Source: Elymus sibiricus
Lineage: Eukaryota > Streptophyta > Magnoliopsida > Poales > Poaceae
Length of the DNA: 64,000 bases
Assembly (NCBI GenBank): GCA_039707655.1
Contig: CM077670.1
Coordinates: 148,036,001-148,100,000 of the forward strand
Direction: 5' to 3'
Shown one piece after another: positions 32,101 to 42,977 of this stretch (within the stretch, counting starts at the first letter, position 1; each line of letters begins with the position of its first letter). The translations under genes and the position numbers were made by a program. The notes beneath the pieces are model-generated. The model did no database searches and was not told the DNA's origin. It saw only the letters and a program-made list of their open reading frames with translations.

Positions 32101-33869
32101 TGTTGGGGAACGTTGCATGGAAAACAAAAAATTTCTACGCACACGCAAGATCTATCCATGGAGATGCATAGCTACGAGAGGGGGAGTGTGTCTACGTACC
32201 CTCGTAGACCATAAGCGGAAGCGTTAGAACAACGTGGTTGATGTCGTCGAACAACTTCACGATCCAACCGACCGAGCACCGAACGTACGGCACCTCCGCG
32301 TTCAGCACACGTTCAGCTCGGTGACGTCCTCGACTTCTTGATCCAGCAAGACGGCGAGGTAGTGGATGAGTTCCGGCAGCACGACGGCGTGGTGACGGTG
32401 ATGGTGATGCTATCTCCGCAGGGCTTCGCCCAAGTACTGCGAAAATATGACCGAGGGACGGAACTGTGGAGGGGGGCGCCGCACACGGCTAAGACAATGT
32501 TGTGTCTTGTTTGGGGCGCCCCCTCTCCTCTATTATATATGTGTAGGGGCTTGAAGTAGAAGGAATAGTTCCACATGAACAGTACCAGGTGAACAGTACC
32601 ACGTGAACAGTACCATGTGAATAGTACACACGTGGACTTGGACTCCAAAGTCCAATCCTATTCCTACTAGGACTCTCCTTTTTTTCTTCCCTAGCTGCGT
32701 GGGCTTATGAGGACTTGGTGCGCCTGGCCCAATAAGGCCAGGGCGCCTCCCCTTAGCCCATGCCAGCCCTTGGGACGTGGTGGACCCACTTGTGGACTTC
32801 CGGACCCCTCCGGAATCCTCCGGAACCTTCTGGAAGCTTCCCGGTACAATACCGAAAAAACTGCACCTTTTTCCGGAACCCAAAATATGACTTCCCATAT
32901 ATAAATCTTTACCTCTCGACCATTCCGAGACTCCTCGTGACGTCCGGGATCTCAACCGGGACTCCGAACAACATTCGGTTACCAATTCACATAACTCATA
33001 TAACACTATATCGTCAACGAACGTTAAGCGTGCGGACCCTACGGGTTCGGGAATGATGTAGACATGACTGAGACGCCTCTCCGGTCAATAATCAATATCG
33101 GAACCTGGATGCCCATATTGGTACCTACATATTCCACGAAGATCTTATCGGTCGAACCGCAATGACAACATATGTAATTCCCTTTGTCCGTCGGTATGTT
33201 ACTTGCCCGAGATTCGATCGTCGGTATCTCCATACCTAGTTCAATCTCGTTACCGGCAAGTCTCTTTACTCGTTCCGTAATACATCATCCCGTAACTAAC
33301 TCCTTAGTCACTTTGCTTGCAAGCTTCTTATGATGTGCATTACCGAGAGGGCCCAGAGATACCTCTCTGAAACACGAAGTGACAAATCCCAGTCTCGATC
33401 CATGCCAACTCAACAGATACCTTCGGAGATACCTGGAGAGCATCTTTATGATCACCCAGTTACGTTGTGACGTTTGATAGCACACAAGGTATTCCTCCGG
33501 TATCCAGGAGTTGCATGATCTCATGGTCGGAGGAACATGTATTTGACATTCAAGAAAGCAGTAGCAATAAACAGAACGATCATATGCTAAGCTAACAGAT
33601 GGGTCTTGTCCATCACATCATTCTCCTAATGATGTGATCCCATTATCAAATGACAACTCATGTCTATGTTTAGGAAACCTTAACCATCTTTGATCAACGA
33701 GCTAGTCTAGTAGAGGCTCACTAGGGACACGGTATTTGTTTATGTATTCACACATGTATTTAAGTTTCCGGTCAATACAATTCTAGCATGAATAATAAAC
33801 CTTTATCATGAACAAGGAAATATAAAATAATAACAACTTTATTATTGCCTCTAGGGCATATTTCCGTCA
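32101..33869 (-). repeat. Copia 5' LTR
   Basis: The LTR is 1,769 bp, from TGACGG to CCAACA on the element strand. It is complete and collinear with the truncated 3' LTR. Sequence to its right (33870 onward) is Helitron, so the target duplication cannot be checked, because the other side was deleted. Confidence 0.88.
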
Positions 33870-34060
33870 GTTTCTTGGACGCAGATCCTAGACTCCGACG
33901 GCATTGAACTCAGATTCATCTACTTTTGCACTTACCCATGGTTTGATGGATCAAGAAATTTAGTGACATTAATTGCAATGAGGAATATCATATATCGACA
34001 AACCTTAGATTTTTTTTCCAGTAGAACATGATCATGATGAACCAATGAGATTTTTAAAAT
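33870..34060 (+). other. Terminal Helitron segment
   Basis: AT-rich sequence between the Copia 5' LTR and the Helitron 3' hairpin. No gene is recognised. A short exon-like piece at 33870-33940 cannot be assigned. Confidence 0.4.
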
Positions 34061-34090
34061 GCCCATGGCAACGCACGGGCATTCTACTAG
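34061..34090 (+). other. Helitron 3' terminus
   Basis: The hairpin GCCCATG-gcaacg-CACGGGC (34061-34080, one A-C mismatch in a 7-bp stem) is followed by ATTCTA and the terminal CTAG (34087-34090). The next base is T, the usual Helitron target base. Confidence 0.75.
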
Positions 34091-35239
34091 TTAAAGCTTG
34101 TTATGCACTACTCATTTAAGTGTCTGTTATGGCATGGTGGGGATGTTGGAGCATTTTTATGTCTGATTGAAATCCTTGAGTGCTGTCATAATCGGGGGTG
34201 CGCGATGGTTAACTCCTACCAACCTCCTCCCTAGGGGCATGCGAGTAGTACTTCGCTTTGAGGGCTAATAAAACTTTCACAATAAGTATATGAGTTATTT
34301 ATGACTAATGTGAGTTCATGGACAATTATGCACTACCACCTTTCCGCAATTTGCTAGCCTCTTCGGTACCGTGCATTGCCCTTTCTCACCTCAAGAGTCG
34401 GTGCAAACTTCGCCGGTGCATCCAAACCCCGTGATATGATATGTTCTATCACACATAAGCCTCCTTATATCTTCCTCAAAACAGCTACCAGACCTACCTA
34501 TCATGGCATTTCCAGAGCCATTCCGAGATATATTGCCATGCAACTTCCACCATTCCATCTTATGACATGTGTGTTCATCATCATATTGCTTTGCATGATC
34601 ATATAGAGCTGGCATGATATTTGTGGCAAAGCCACCGTTCATCATTATTATACATGTTACGCTAGATCATTGCACATCCTGGTACACTACCAGAGGCATT
34701 CATATAGAGTCATCTTGTATCAGTTTATCGAGTTGTAAGTAAATAAAAGTGTGATGATCATCATTATTAGAGTATTATCCCAGTGAGGAAAAGAATGATG
34801 GAGACTGATGAGTCATCCAAAATGAGGGGATGAGGTCCGTGAGATTGTCCTAAAAAAATGAGAGAAAAAGAGAGAAGGGACAATGCTACTATCCTTTTAC
34901 CACACTTGTGCTTCAAAGTAGCACCATATTCTTCATATAGAGAGTCTCCCGAGTTGTCACTTTCATATACTTGTGGGAATTTTTTATTATAGAACTTGGC
35001 TTGTATATGCCGATGATGGGTTTCCTCAAATTCCCGAGGCCTTCATGACCAAGCAATTTGGATGCACACCCACTTAGTTTACATTGAGCTTTCATACAAT
35101 TATAGCTCTTAGTGTATCCGTTGCATGGCAATCCCTACTCCTCGCATTGATATCGATTGATGGGCTTCTCCAGTACCTATTGAACCGACGAGTTGATGCG
35201 AGCCTTTCTTCCTTTTTGACTTCTCCTATATATATCTAC
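34091..35239 (+). mobile_element. Athila-like element, continuation after Helitron
   Basis: The sequence from TTAAAGCTTGTTATGCACTACTC onward is the normal continuation of the Triticeae Athila-type 3' interior that stops at 12795. It includes conserved noncoding segments (34370-34560 and 35040-35160). No ORF of note. It is cut at 35239 by the LTR of G2, before any 3' LTR. A dinucleotide-rich tract (34845-34880) is simple sequence. Confidence 0.75.
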
Positions 35240-36900
35240 TGTGACACCCTGGTTTTCGCTCCTTGTATTGTTTCCCTTCGCGGGAATGGACTCCCGTTTT
35301 TTTCCCGATGTTATCGGATTTTCTCTCGCTCTTGGGTATATGAAGATGGGCATTTAGCCTTGCCTTTCCTATCAGACCAGAGATTCTCTCCAACCCAACT
35401 TGGCCACCCAAACTATATTACCAGGGTTTTGCCGCCGAAACCCTACCTTCTGAGTTATTGGAAGGGAAACCCTAATTCCTGCAGTTACAAAGGAACTCCA
35501 ATTTCCTTTGATCTGTTGCCTCCCAAACTTTTCCCAGTGATCATCCTATCTCTGTAAACCCTAGATATGCAAAAATATTGCCAAGTCATTTGCAATAATT
35601 TTCATTTAAAATTAATTCCTTTTTCTGCTGTTTAAAGGAATTAAATCCAGAAAAATATCTATCCATCTCTAAAGTTCATGAAAACTTGTGGAGATATTCA
35701 TTGTGATCATATTGAGCTCTCATAAAAATATTGGCCATAATTAAATAGGGGAAATTGCATTTTCCTATTTAAAGCCAATATTGCATTTTGGGCACTTTCC
35801 AAAGGAACTACCATTTTGGTAGCCAGGAAAAATCCCAAATAATTTGTGGAGCTTCTCCTATCTATATATTCACTATTTCCATAAAGATCCCAAGTTCCAT
35901 AGTTCAAATTTTGAGCAAATCATCCATTTGCAAATTCTGTCCAGTTGGGCAATTTGCAAAGGAAGTGCTTGGTCCCTTGATCATTTTGAGCTGAAATTTT
36001 GCAGGATGGTTAACCTTGATAAATCATTCATGTAAACCAAAAATAAGCTCAAACCATTCATCCAATATTGCCCAGCAATTTTATAAAGTTCCTGTCCAGA
36101 GAGAAGCACTGTGAAGGAAGTACCACTTTGGTATGTCCAAATGGTATGAAATTTTACCAGTGTCTCCATACTTCCAAATCATCATTCTACACAAAAATTC
36201 AGCTCATTTTAGCGAGCCAGTCTTCTGGACCAAATTCTGCATTACAAAGGAAGTATATGCAAATAAGGTCCAAATGACTTCCAATTTGGCTAGCAGCTAC
36301 ACCTTTCTACCACAGTTCATAATGACAAAGGCCCAGCTCCTTCCCTCCAGCCATTTCTCCACAAACCTCCATCCAAGTTTCTATCCAGAAACAATTTCGT
36401 GTCAAGTTTCTCACCTCTCAGCCTCCCAGTGGATTCCAGCCATTGAGGTCACCTCTAGAGGCAGTGACTACCGCGTTTGACAAGGCCTGATTCCCAGACG
36501 TGCGCCAGAGCACGCGATGCATGCGGTGACCGCGTGAACAGCACGCGGAGACTGTGCTCTATACGGTCGTCGCGTCTGCCAGGCCAACTCCGGCCAGCTC
36601 CGGCTTGTCCAAACGTGTTCGACGGCTCCGCACCATCCGCGTGCCCCCTCTCTAGCCCTTTCCCCCTTCGGTTTCTTCCTCGTTGCGCCATGGCAGGCTC
36701 CGTCGCACTGTGTACCCATGACCATCATCGTTTTCTCTCCTGTCATCTTCTTGCCCGAGCTCTCTCGAGCGCACCCGAGGCCTCTCCACTCCATGAGAAG
36801 TCACCCGATGCTCGCAACCGTCCAGCCACGTCTCCCCCGAGCTCCAGTGCAGTGATGAGGACACCACGGCGGCCATCTTCATCCGCCCGCCTTGGCCGGC

Positions 36901-36908
36901 TATAAAAG
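36901..36908 (+). promoter_or_regulatory. G2 LTR TATA box
   Basis: TATAAAAG in GC-rich context, about 1.66 kb into the LTR. It is the likely promoter of the element. Confidence 0.65.
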
Positions 36909-38544
36909 CCGCGACCCCGAGCCTCCCCGGGTATCCACCACACCTCCTGCCACCCCCTCTCCCTCCTAGCACCCCGTCCAGCTGCTCAATCGAGCCCGAG
37001 GAGCTCCCCGGCCCTCTCTCTGGCTGGAGCCTTGCCGCTGCCCTCCTCTCAAATTCCCGCGCCTCGGCCATCCCTGGCTCCATCCAAGCACGCCCACGGA
37101 CGCGCAGCCCCCCGGCGACCTCGCCCATGCCGGCGCCCAGTCTTCTGAGCCACCGGAGTACCCACCTCCACCGGAGCAGGCACCTACTGCCTCCACGAGC
37201 AGCCGCGCCACTGACCGCCTCCGGTGCCCGCGCTACCCACTCCTGGATGTGGTGCTCGCCGGCGACCGCATCCGCGCCGTCGCCTGGCTTTAAGGCTCAC
37301 CGGAGCGCCGGGGCCACGCCGGAGCAGAGCCCTGTCACGGCGTCAGGAAGAAGTAGGGGAGGAAGAAGAAGAAGTGAGGAGGAGAGAGAAGGCGGTGCGG
37401 GACCCACCAGTCAGCGGCAGAAGCTCGGCCCTGCCCCGCCACGTTGGATAAGTGGAGGCGCCTTCCGAAATGCGCTTTCCGCTAGCAAAAGCGTAATCTG
37501 CCATAGCTTCAGGCAGAAATGCGCTTTCCTCGTCCCGAAAGCGTATTCTCAGCAATACGCCTTCTGTTTCCAGCTGTTTGCCAAAACAGTTAGATTGTGG
37601 ACGTTCACCAGTTAGCAGCCAAAATGAACAGATACTGTTGGTTTTCAGCCTAACGGACGAACAGCCACAACTTCGCAACCATGACTCCGATTCAGGTGAT
37701 TCCAAAGCCCACGTTCTCTATTTGTCGAGCCCGTTTCGATGGTATCATTTTCATGACGTTGACACATTCTGAAAATGACCATTTTGCCCCTGCCCTCTAT
37801 TTATCCTTTTTCCGGAGGGAACCTTTTCCGATGAATCCTTCCGCGAGATGTTCGCACTTCTTCCCGGAGTATTCCTTCACCCCAGGCAAGCCGACCATCT
37901 GATATATGCCCTAAAGCATTGCTCTATGTTATTCTTGCGTGTTTAACTAATGAATATGTTTGTGCTAGAAATAATTAAACTCCTGATAGCTTGTATGACT
38001 GTTTGCATTACTTGCTAGTATTCATCATATTATTGCACTGGTGACTCGTAGGGGACAATATGGAGATAGGTTGTTATGTTTTCATTGTGCATTACTACTG
38101 TTATTGCAATGATCAAGAGTGTGACTTGATAACAACAACCTCCTCCGTCGGCTGGATCGATTCATAGTGCCACTGAACCGAGCTTACCAGTGCAGCCACA
38201 TTTGCCGATATGGGACGGCCTTGACTTGGTCTGTTGTCTTGCCTCTTATCGGTACCACCAAAGAGAGAAGATTATGCGTTCGTGCTACCCTGGCCCAGTA
38301 GGCAGCGATAACCTTGTGAGCCCAAGTTGTTTAGCCGGCGTCCCCATTTGGGACAGTTTTGTTTGGCCACGACAGTGGCAGGTGTCAGGAGTGACACAGG
38401 GGCCACCCAGGACATGACCCGGAAGGGGTATGATTGTTGGTGGGACCGTAAGAGTGCCAGGCAATAGACAGGTTTTGTTGGAGCAGAACGGGTCCACCCG
38501 AATAGGAACATGTACTAAAGTACGAGGCCGGGAGCTCCATGATG

Positions 38545-38611
38545 TGGGTAAAGTGCGCCACCTCTGCAGAGTGTAAATCTATTCGAATAGCCGCGTCCTC
38601 GGTCATGGGAC
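38545..38611 (+). promoter_or_regulatory. LTR palindrome module, G2 copy
   Basis: GTGGGTAAAGTG, then CTCTGCAGAG (38562-38571), the perfect 12-bp palindrome CTATTCGAATAG (38579-38590), and the GTCC...GGAC hairpin (38595-38611, 9-base loop). Lies 1.6 kb after the TATA box and 0.75 kb before the primer site. Confidence 0.75.
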
Positions 38612-39008
38612 ACAGTTCGTACTAGGTCACACTATTTGGTCTGTGTTGAGTCTGGAGGAGTTAACCGAATGATTGCTAAGAACGAACTAGATAAGGTAAG
38701 CTTTGTCAGATTTACAGCACAGATACCTGGACATCGGATGATGTCAGGAAGTTGAGATGTTAGCCATGGGATGGCTATGAAGGAGATGGTCGGATAACCA
38801 TGAGAACTTGGATATGGTCCAGAGGGATCATGAGAGGAACTTAATAAGTTACCTGCACCGTTACACTTTACCTTACTGCATTTACTTTGGTAGTTCCCAT
38901 GCTAGATAATTCTGCCATATCATGATAACTAATATTGTTAAGATAACAAATGATGCTTGAATGCCATGGATTGCTATGCTTGGTGTATATGTTATTTGGT
39001 TTGCTTGT

Positions 39009-39047
39009 GAGTACATTCAAAAGTACTCAACGGCCTTCAACGTGGCC
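39009..39047 (+). promoter_or_regulatory. LTR 3'-proximal twin hairpin, G2 copy
   Basis: GAGTAC-attcaaaa-GTACTC (39009-39028), followed by GGCC-ttcaacgt-GGCC (39032-39047). It is 300 bp before the LTR end. Confidence 0.7.
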
Positions 39048-39352
39048 AGGTTCAGCTAAGGATCCGTCGAGGAGCGGGAGCGTTCGCGAGCTAGAAGAGT
39101 AACCCAGTCAGGTCCCTGTGGATTGGAGCCTCTCCAAGTCTGTGCTGCCTTAGTTAGTATTTTTCCGCTGCCCCATCTTTGTAACCATGATGTATTTATT
39201 CCAGCCATGATGGCTAATAAATATATTCTTATTACGGTTGTGCCTATGTTCATGATACTTGTTGTAAACGCGCACACCAGAGTGATTTCCTGGGCTGGCG
39301 TGTGCGGAGACCGTCTGGCTACAGTGGTATTCAGGCGGGGCGCCACAACGGA

Positions 39353-39364
39353 TGGTATCAGAGC
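39353..39364 (+). promoter_or_regulatory. G2 primer-binding site
   Basis: TGGTATCAGAGC, complementary to the 3' end of initiator tRNA-Met, five bases after the LTR end. Confidence 0.85.
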
Positions 39365-40780
39365 AGCCAGGCTGACTGTAGGTTACCCTAGTTGGACTTC
39401 ATTGTCTTGTGCTCAGTAGAAATCCCAGATGGATTTTAGCCATCTTTGCCAAACAGGCACTGCTACTATTGATCATAAGGCAATCCCATAGGTTTTTGGC
39501 TCCATTTGACTCCCAACTCTCGCGGCCTTTGCCTTCGGTGGGAAATGTCCGCACAGGCAACGACTCGTGAGCCCTCAACCCCTAGGTAAACCAGATATCC
39601 CTACCTTGCTTGCTAACCATGGCATTTCTCTCCTTAAATCCAGTTTCCTTTGGGAAACACCTATAAATCCTATCTTTCCCCAGACAACCTTAGGATCATT
39701 GACCAAGCCACTTTGGCTATGGTCGTGCGTCGAGTTTGATGTTCCCTAAGGAAGTAGTAGGAGCTCGACACCAATCGATACAAGGAGCATTGTGTGGTTT
39801 TGCTTCTAAATCCTTAGAGGTACATCGAGTGCGCTATACTAGTTATACTAGTGAATCTTTGGCCACGTGTGTAAAGTCCGCAAAATTTGAGCTTTATTTA
39901 CTTTTTGGTATTTTTGGTTTTCGTGATTCTTGCCTCTTTCGTCGATTCCGCTCTTTTGCTCCGACTGGATCCATCCGCAAGTACCGCTAAGAAGACCAGC
40001 ATACAGCCTGGATAATACCCAATTGTCCAAACTCAGCCAATTCAAGTCAACCACATGATATTCAGAACAGCAACACCGGATCTGACAAGAATAAAGGATG
40101 GGTCAGAAGCAGAATCTGCGTACTACAGACAAGGCTAGAATATACCTGAGAGAGTGTGCCTCAGAACCGATCACACCTAAGGAACAACCAGATGAACTAT
40201 CAGGAATGGACACCAGCAAGAGCAAATTATTCCATCCTCGACACAAGGACTATTTTAGTCAGTGGGGTGAACCTTGAGCCTTTTCTCAATGGACTCAAGA
40301 ATCATTTATTCCCCACAGAAGACATATTTCAAGAATGTGAATGTGCCGAAAGCCACAACAAAACTCTGGTAGGTTCGGATATTTTGGAGTTCACCAGTGC
40401 ATACACAAAACTCCCGAGCACTGTGAACAAGGTTTGCGAGACATATGGATACGTCCATGGCTATCCGGAATCAGTGAGAACTCCAAATACCTGGAAGTTT
40501 TGCTAAACCAAATGGAATTATCCGTCAATTGCTCACTACCGGCAACACTTGGTTTGAATGCAAAGGGTATTCCGAATTAGTTAGCAACATGAAGTCTACA
40601 TCAGTTGTGCAACCTTTACAGCAGCAATTATCAGACCAGCAGAAGGACACGCGGTGTGCATGACCAGCAGAATGTCTCCAGTCAAGGTATGGCCTATACC
40701 AAGTTTTGGCTCCGCTATGGGTAAATTCTGGATACTTCGGAAGGAAGCCAACATCGGCCATAGATCCGACCGCATATCAC
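39365..40780 (+). other. G2 interior, no recognisable coding
   Basis: Mixed-composition sequence. The longest forward frame here is 116 codons (40156-40506), with no retroelement motif. No zinc knuckle, protease, RT or integrase signature was found in any frame. Confidence 0.6.
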
Positions 40781-41078
40781 AGCGAGAGGCTTCTGGTATA
40801 AGAAACCCAGCCTTCCTCCGCAAGCTATCGAGAAGAGCTTACGACGCAACACTCCCAATCTTCCTCACTATGCCACTAGGGGGAAAATCTTCTGGAAAAC
40901 GGTACTCCAATCTTCCTGAGCCCACTACCGCGTAAAGCTTTTGGCATAAGGCACTCACCCTTCCTCAGTAAGCAACATGAGGAAAAGCTTCTGGGGTACG
41001 ATGCTCAGCCTTCTTCGGCACGCTACCTTGGTAGAAGCTTCGAGCGTAAGGAATTCAGCCTTCTTGAACACGCCATCG
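40781..41078 (+). repeat. Six ~50-bp degenerate tandem repeats
   Basis: Unit starts at 40781, 40831, 40880, 40931, 40980 and 41030, with lengths of 49-51 bp. The shared pattern is (G/A)GAA(A/G)AGCTTCTGG, then GGNACTCAGCC, then TTCCTC and a C-rich end. Copies are diverged but keep strict period. The length is not a multiple of three in several units, so it is not a coding repeat. Confidence 0.8.
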
Positions 41079-42038
41079 TGCCCACATCAATCTTGTCAGA
41101 AGCACGAACTAGTCCAGACACACGTCCGCCTCAGAACTCAATGATTATGAGAGGATTTATCCTACACTTGCATATGTTGTGAGCATGCAGTCTATTTGAT
41201 CAGTTCATGCGAGCCACTCGTACACGGAAATGACTGTGTTTAGAGAAACATTGGCCCCATACTTCAAAGAAGGATATGAACGCAGCAATCCCTACGAGAT
41301 ATGCAAGGGTAAGTTATGATATGGTCAAGGAGCCGTGTTGGCTGGTCATGACGGGTCCACAAAAAGGAACCCTCAAGAACAAAGAAGTTTTGGATACACA
41401 ACCTCCGTGACGGTCAATAAAAGTAAAGCTTCACAGACAAGGTGATATTGCCAATCCTTGTCAGACTCTTGCATATACAGCCACAACAATGCAGCAAGCA
41501 TGTTGTACTCATAAGCATGGGCCATCAACAAAGATAAGAGGCTATGCTCCATAAGATGCGCCGAATGATAGCCAAACTATGTTCAGCTCAGTGATCATAG
41601 CAAGGACTGCAAAAGATATATATGATAGAGCTACCTCAGCAATCGACAGAGTTTGACTGTCTATATGGAAACAAGGTGATACAGAAATAATCATTCAGTC
41701 TCGAAAGTAAAGCAGAAATATGGTATGGGACATGGGGAATCACTTGTTATGATACATCCCGTGTCAGCTCAGACCTCTGGACGAAGCAGCTAGCTCCAGG
41801 TCATGGAAACCAAGCTATTTGTCGATACTACCCGCTACCCACCAACCCTAGACAACAGACCGCCAGGACAAAAGGTACACTTGACAGGAAAGAGAAGGAT
41901 TCAAGGTAGCTATGTGAAAAGACAACACCTGAGCCATCAGAAGAGGCAGTTAACAGGCCAGTGAACCGACGAAGACAAGACAACTGATGGATCCAAGTCG
42001 CACACAGGTATGTTCCGCTTCGCCAGGAGGTAAGCCCA
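41079..42038 (+). other. G2 interior, 3' part, no coding seen
   Basis: No long ORF. The last 70 bp resemble the end of chromovirus pol (a CCNAAAAATCTCAAGG-like stretch) but are not in an open frame. Confidence 0.5.
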
Positions 42039-42077
42039 AAAATCTCAAGGACGAGATTTTCTTAAGGGGGGTAGGTT
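42039..42077 (+). promoter_or_regulatory. G2 pre-PPT hairpin and polypurine tract
   Basis: The hairpin AAAATCTC-aaggac-GAGATTTT (42039-42060) is followed by TTAAGGGGGGTAGG and then the 3' LTR at 42078. The same arrangement ends G4 and G3. Confidence 0.75.
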
Positions 42078-42977
42078 TGTGACACCCTGGTTTTCGCTCC
42101 TTGTTTTTTTCCCTTCGCGGGAATGGACTCCCGTTTTTTTGATGTTATCGGATTTTCTCTCGCTCTTGGGTATATGAAGATGGTCATTTAGCCTTGCCTT
42201 TCCTATCAGACTAGAGATTCTCTCCAACCCAACTTGGCCACCCAAACTATATTCCCAGGGTTTTGCCGCCGAAACCCTACCTTCTGAGTTACCGGAAGGG
42301 AAACCCTAATTCCTGCAGTTACAAAGGAACCCCAATTATCTTTGATCTGCTGCCTCCCAAACTTTTGTCAGTGATCATCCTATCTCTGTAAACCCTGGAT
42401 ATGCAAAAATATTTCCAAGTCATTTGCAATATTTTTCATTTAAAATTAATTCCTTTTTCTGCTATTTAAAGGAATTAAATCCAGAAAAATATCTATCCAT
42501 CTCCAAAGTTCATGAAAACTTGTGGAGATATTCATTGTGATCATATTGAGCTCTCATAAAAATATTGGCCATAATTAAATAGGGGAAATTGCATTTTCCT
42601 ATTTAAAGCCAATATGGCATTTTGGGCACTTTCCAAAGGAACTACCATTTTGGTAGCCAGGAAAAATCCCAAATAATTTGTGGAGCTTCTCCTATCCATA
42701 TCTTCACTATTTCCATCAAGATCCCAAGTTCCATAGTTCAAATTTTGATCAAAGCATCCATTTGCAAATTCTGTCCAGTTGGGCAATTTGCAAAGGAAGT
42801 GCTTGGTCCCTTGATCATTTTGAGCTGAAATTTTGCAGGATGGTTAACCATGATAAATCATTCATGTAAACCAAAAATCAGCTCAAACCATTCATCCAAT
42901 ATTCCCCAGCAATTTTCTCAAGTTCCTGTCCAGAGAGAAGCACTGTGAAGGAAGTACCACTTTGGTATGTCCAAATA
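42078..42977 (+). repeat. G2 3' LTR, first 900 bp
   Basis: Matches 35240-36146. Interrupted at 42977 by the LTR of G3; the remainder should lie beyond the right window edge. Confidence 0.85.

Larger units (their letters stand above)
25377..33869 (-). mobile_element. BARE-1/Angela/WIS-type Copia element (3' end truncated)
   Basis: The element reads leftwards: 5' LTR 32101-33869, primer site at 32083-32100, gag-pol remnants 30810-27160, polypurine tract 27051-27060, 3' LTR 25377-27050. The two LTRs are collinear and close to identical over about 1.67 kb. The 3' LTR lacks its last ~85 bp where it meets the Gypsy fragment. Order of domains (GAG, PR, INT, RT, RNase H) is that of Copia. The LTR start (TGACGGAAATATGCCCTAG on the element strand) and the sequence after the primer site match the BARE-1/Angela/WIS group as I recall it. 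Confidence 0.88.
12796..34090 (+). mobile_element. Non-autonomous Helitron (~21.3 kb with nested insertions)
   Basis: The 5' end is TCTCTACTCC at 12796, preceded by A. The 3' end is CTAG at 34087-34090, followed by T and preceded by a hairpin at 34061-34080. Insertion between A and T, a TC start, a CTRR end and a hairpin 6-12 bases before the end are the hallmarks of Helitrons. There is no target duplication. The flanking sequences on both sides are consecutive parts of one Athila-like interior, which supports both boundaries independently. No Rep/helicase gene is visible. After subtracting the Pack-MULE and the Gypsy/Copia block, about 7 kb of Helitron proper remains, carrying gene fragments. 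Confidence 0.7.
35240..39347 (+). repeat. G2 5' LTR (4.1 kb)
   Basis: The LTR runs from TGTGACACCC to GCCACA. The first 900 bp match 42078-42977 with a few percent difference. Layout: AT-rich start; GC-rich block 36430-37460 with TATA box; AT-rich remainder with palindrome modules at 38545-38611 and 39009-39047. GC-rich ORFs (36468-37615) overlap in several frames and are not credible genes. Confidence 0.85.
35240..42977 (+). mobile_element. G2: long-LTR chromovirus-type element, non-autonomous
   Basis: Complete 5' LTR (35240-39347), a TGGTATCAGAGC primer site, a 2.7-kb interior (39348-42077) without recognisable gag or pol, a polypurine tract and the first 900 bp of the 3' LTR, which is cut at 42977 by the insertion of G3. 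The LTRs together outweigh the interior three to one. The end of the interior keeps the hairpin and purine run found in G4 and G3, so it may be mobilised by proteins of such a relative. Confidence 0.85.

Noticed and set aside
36468..37705. ORFs up to 162 codons in the G2 LTR
   Set aside because: Same compositional pattern; several frames open at once and no family signature.
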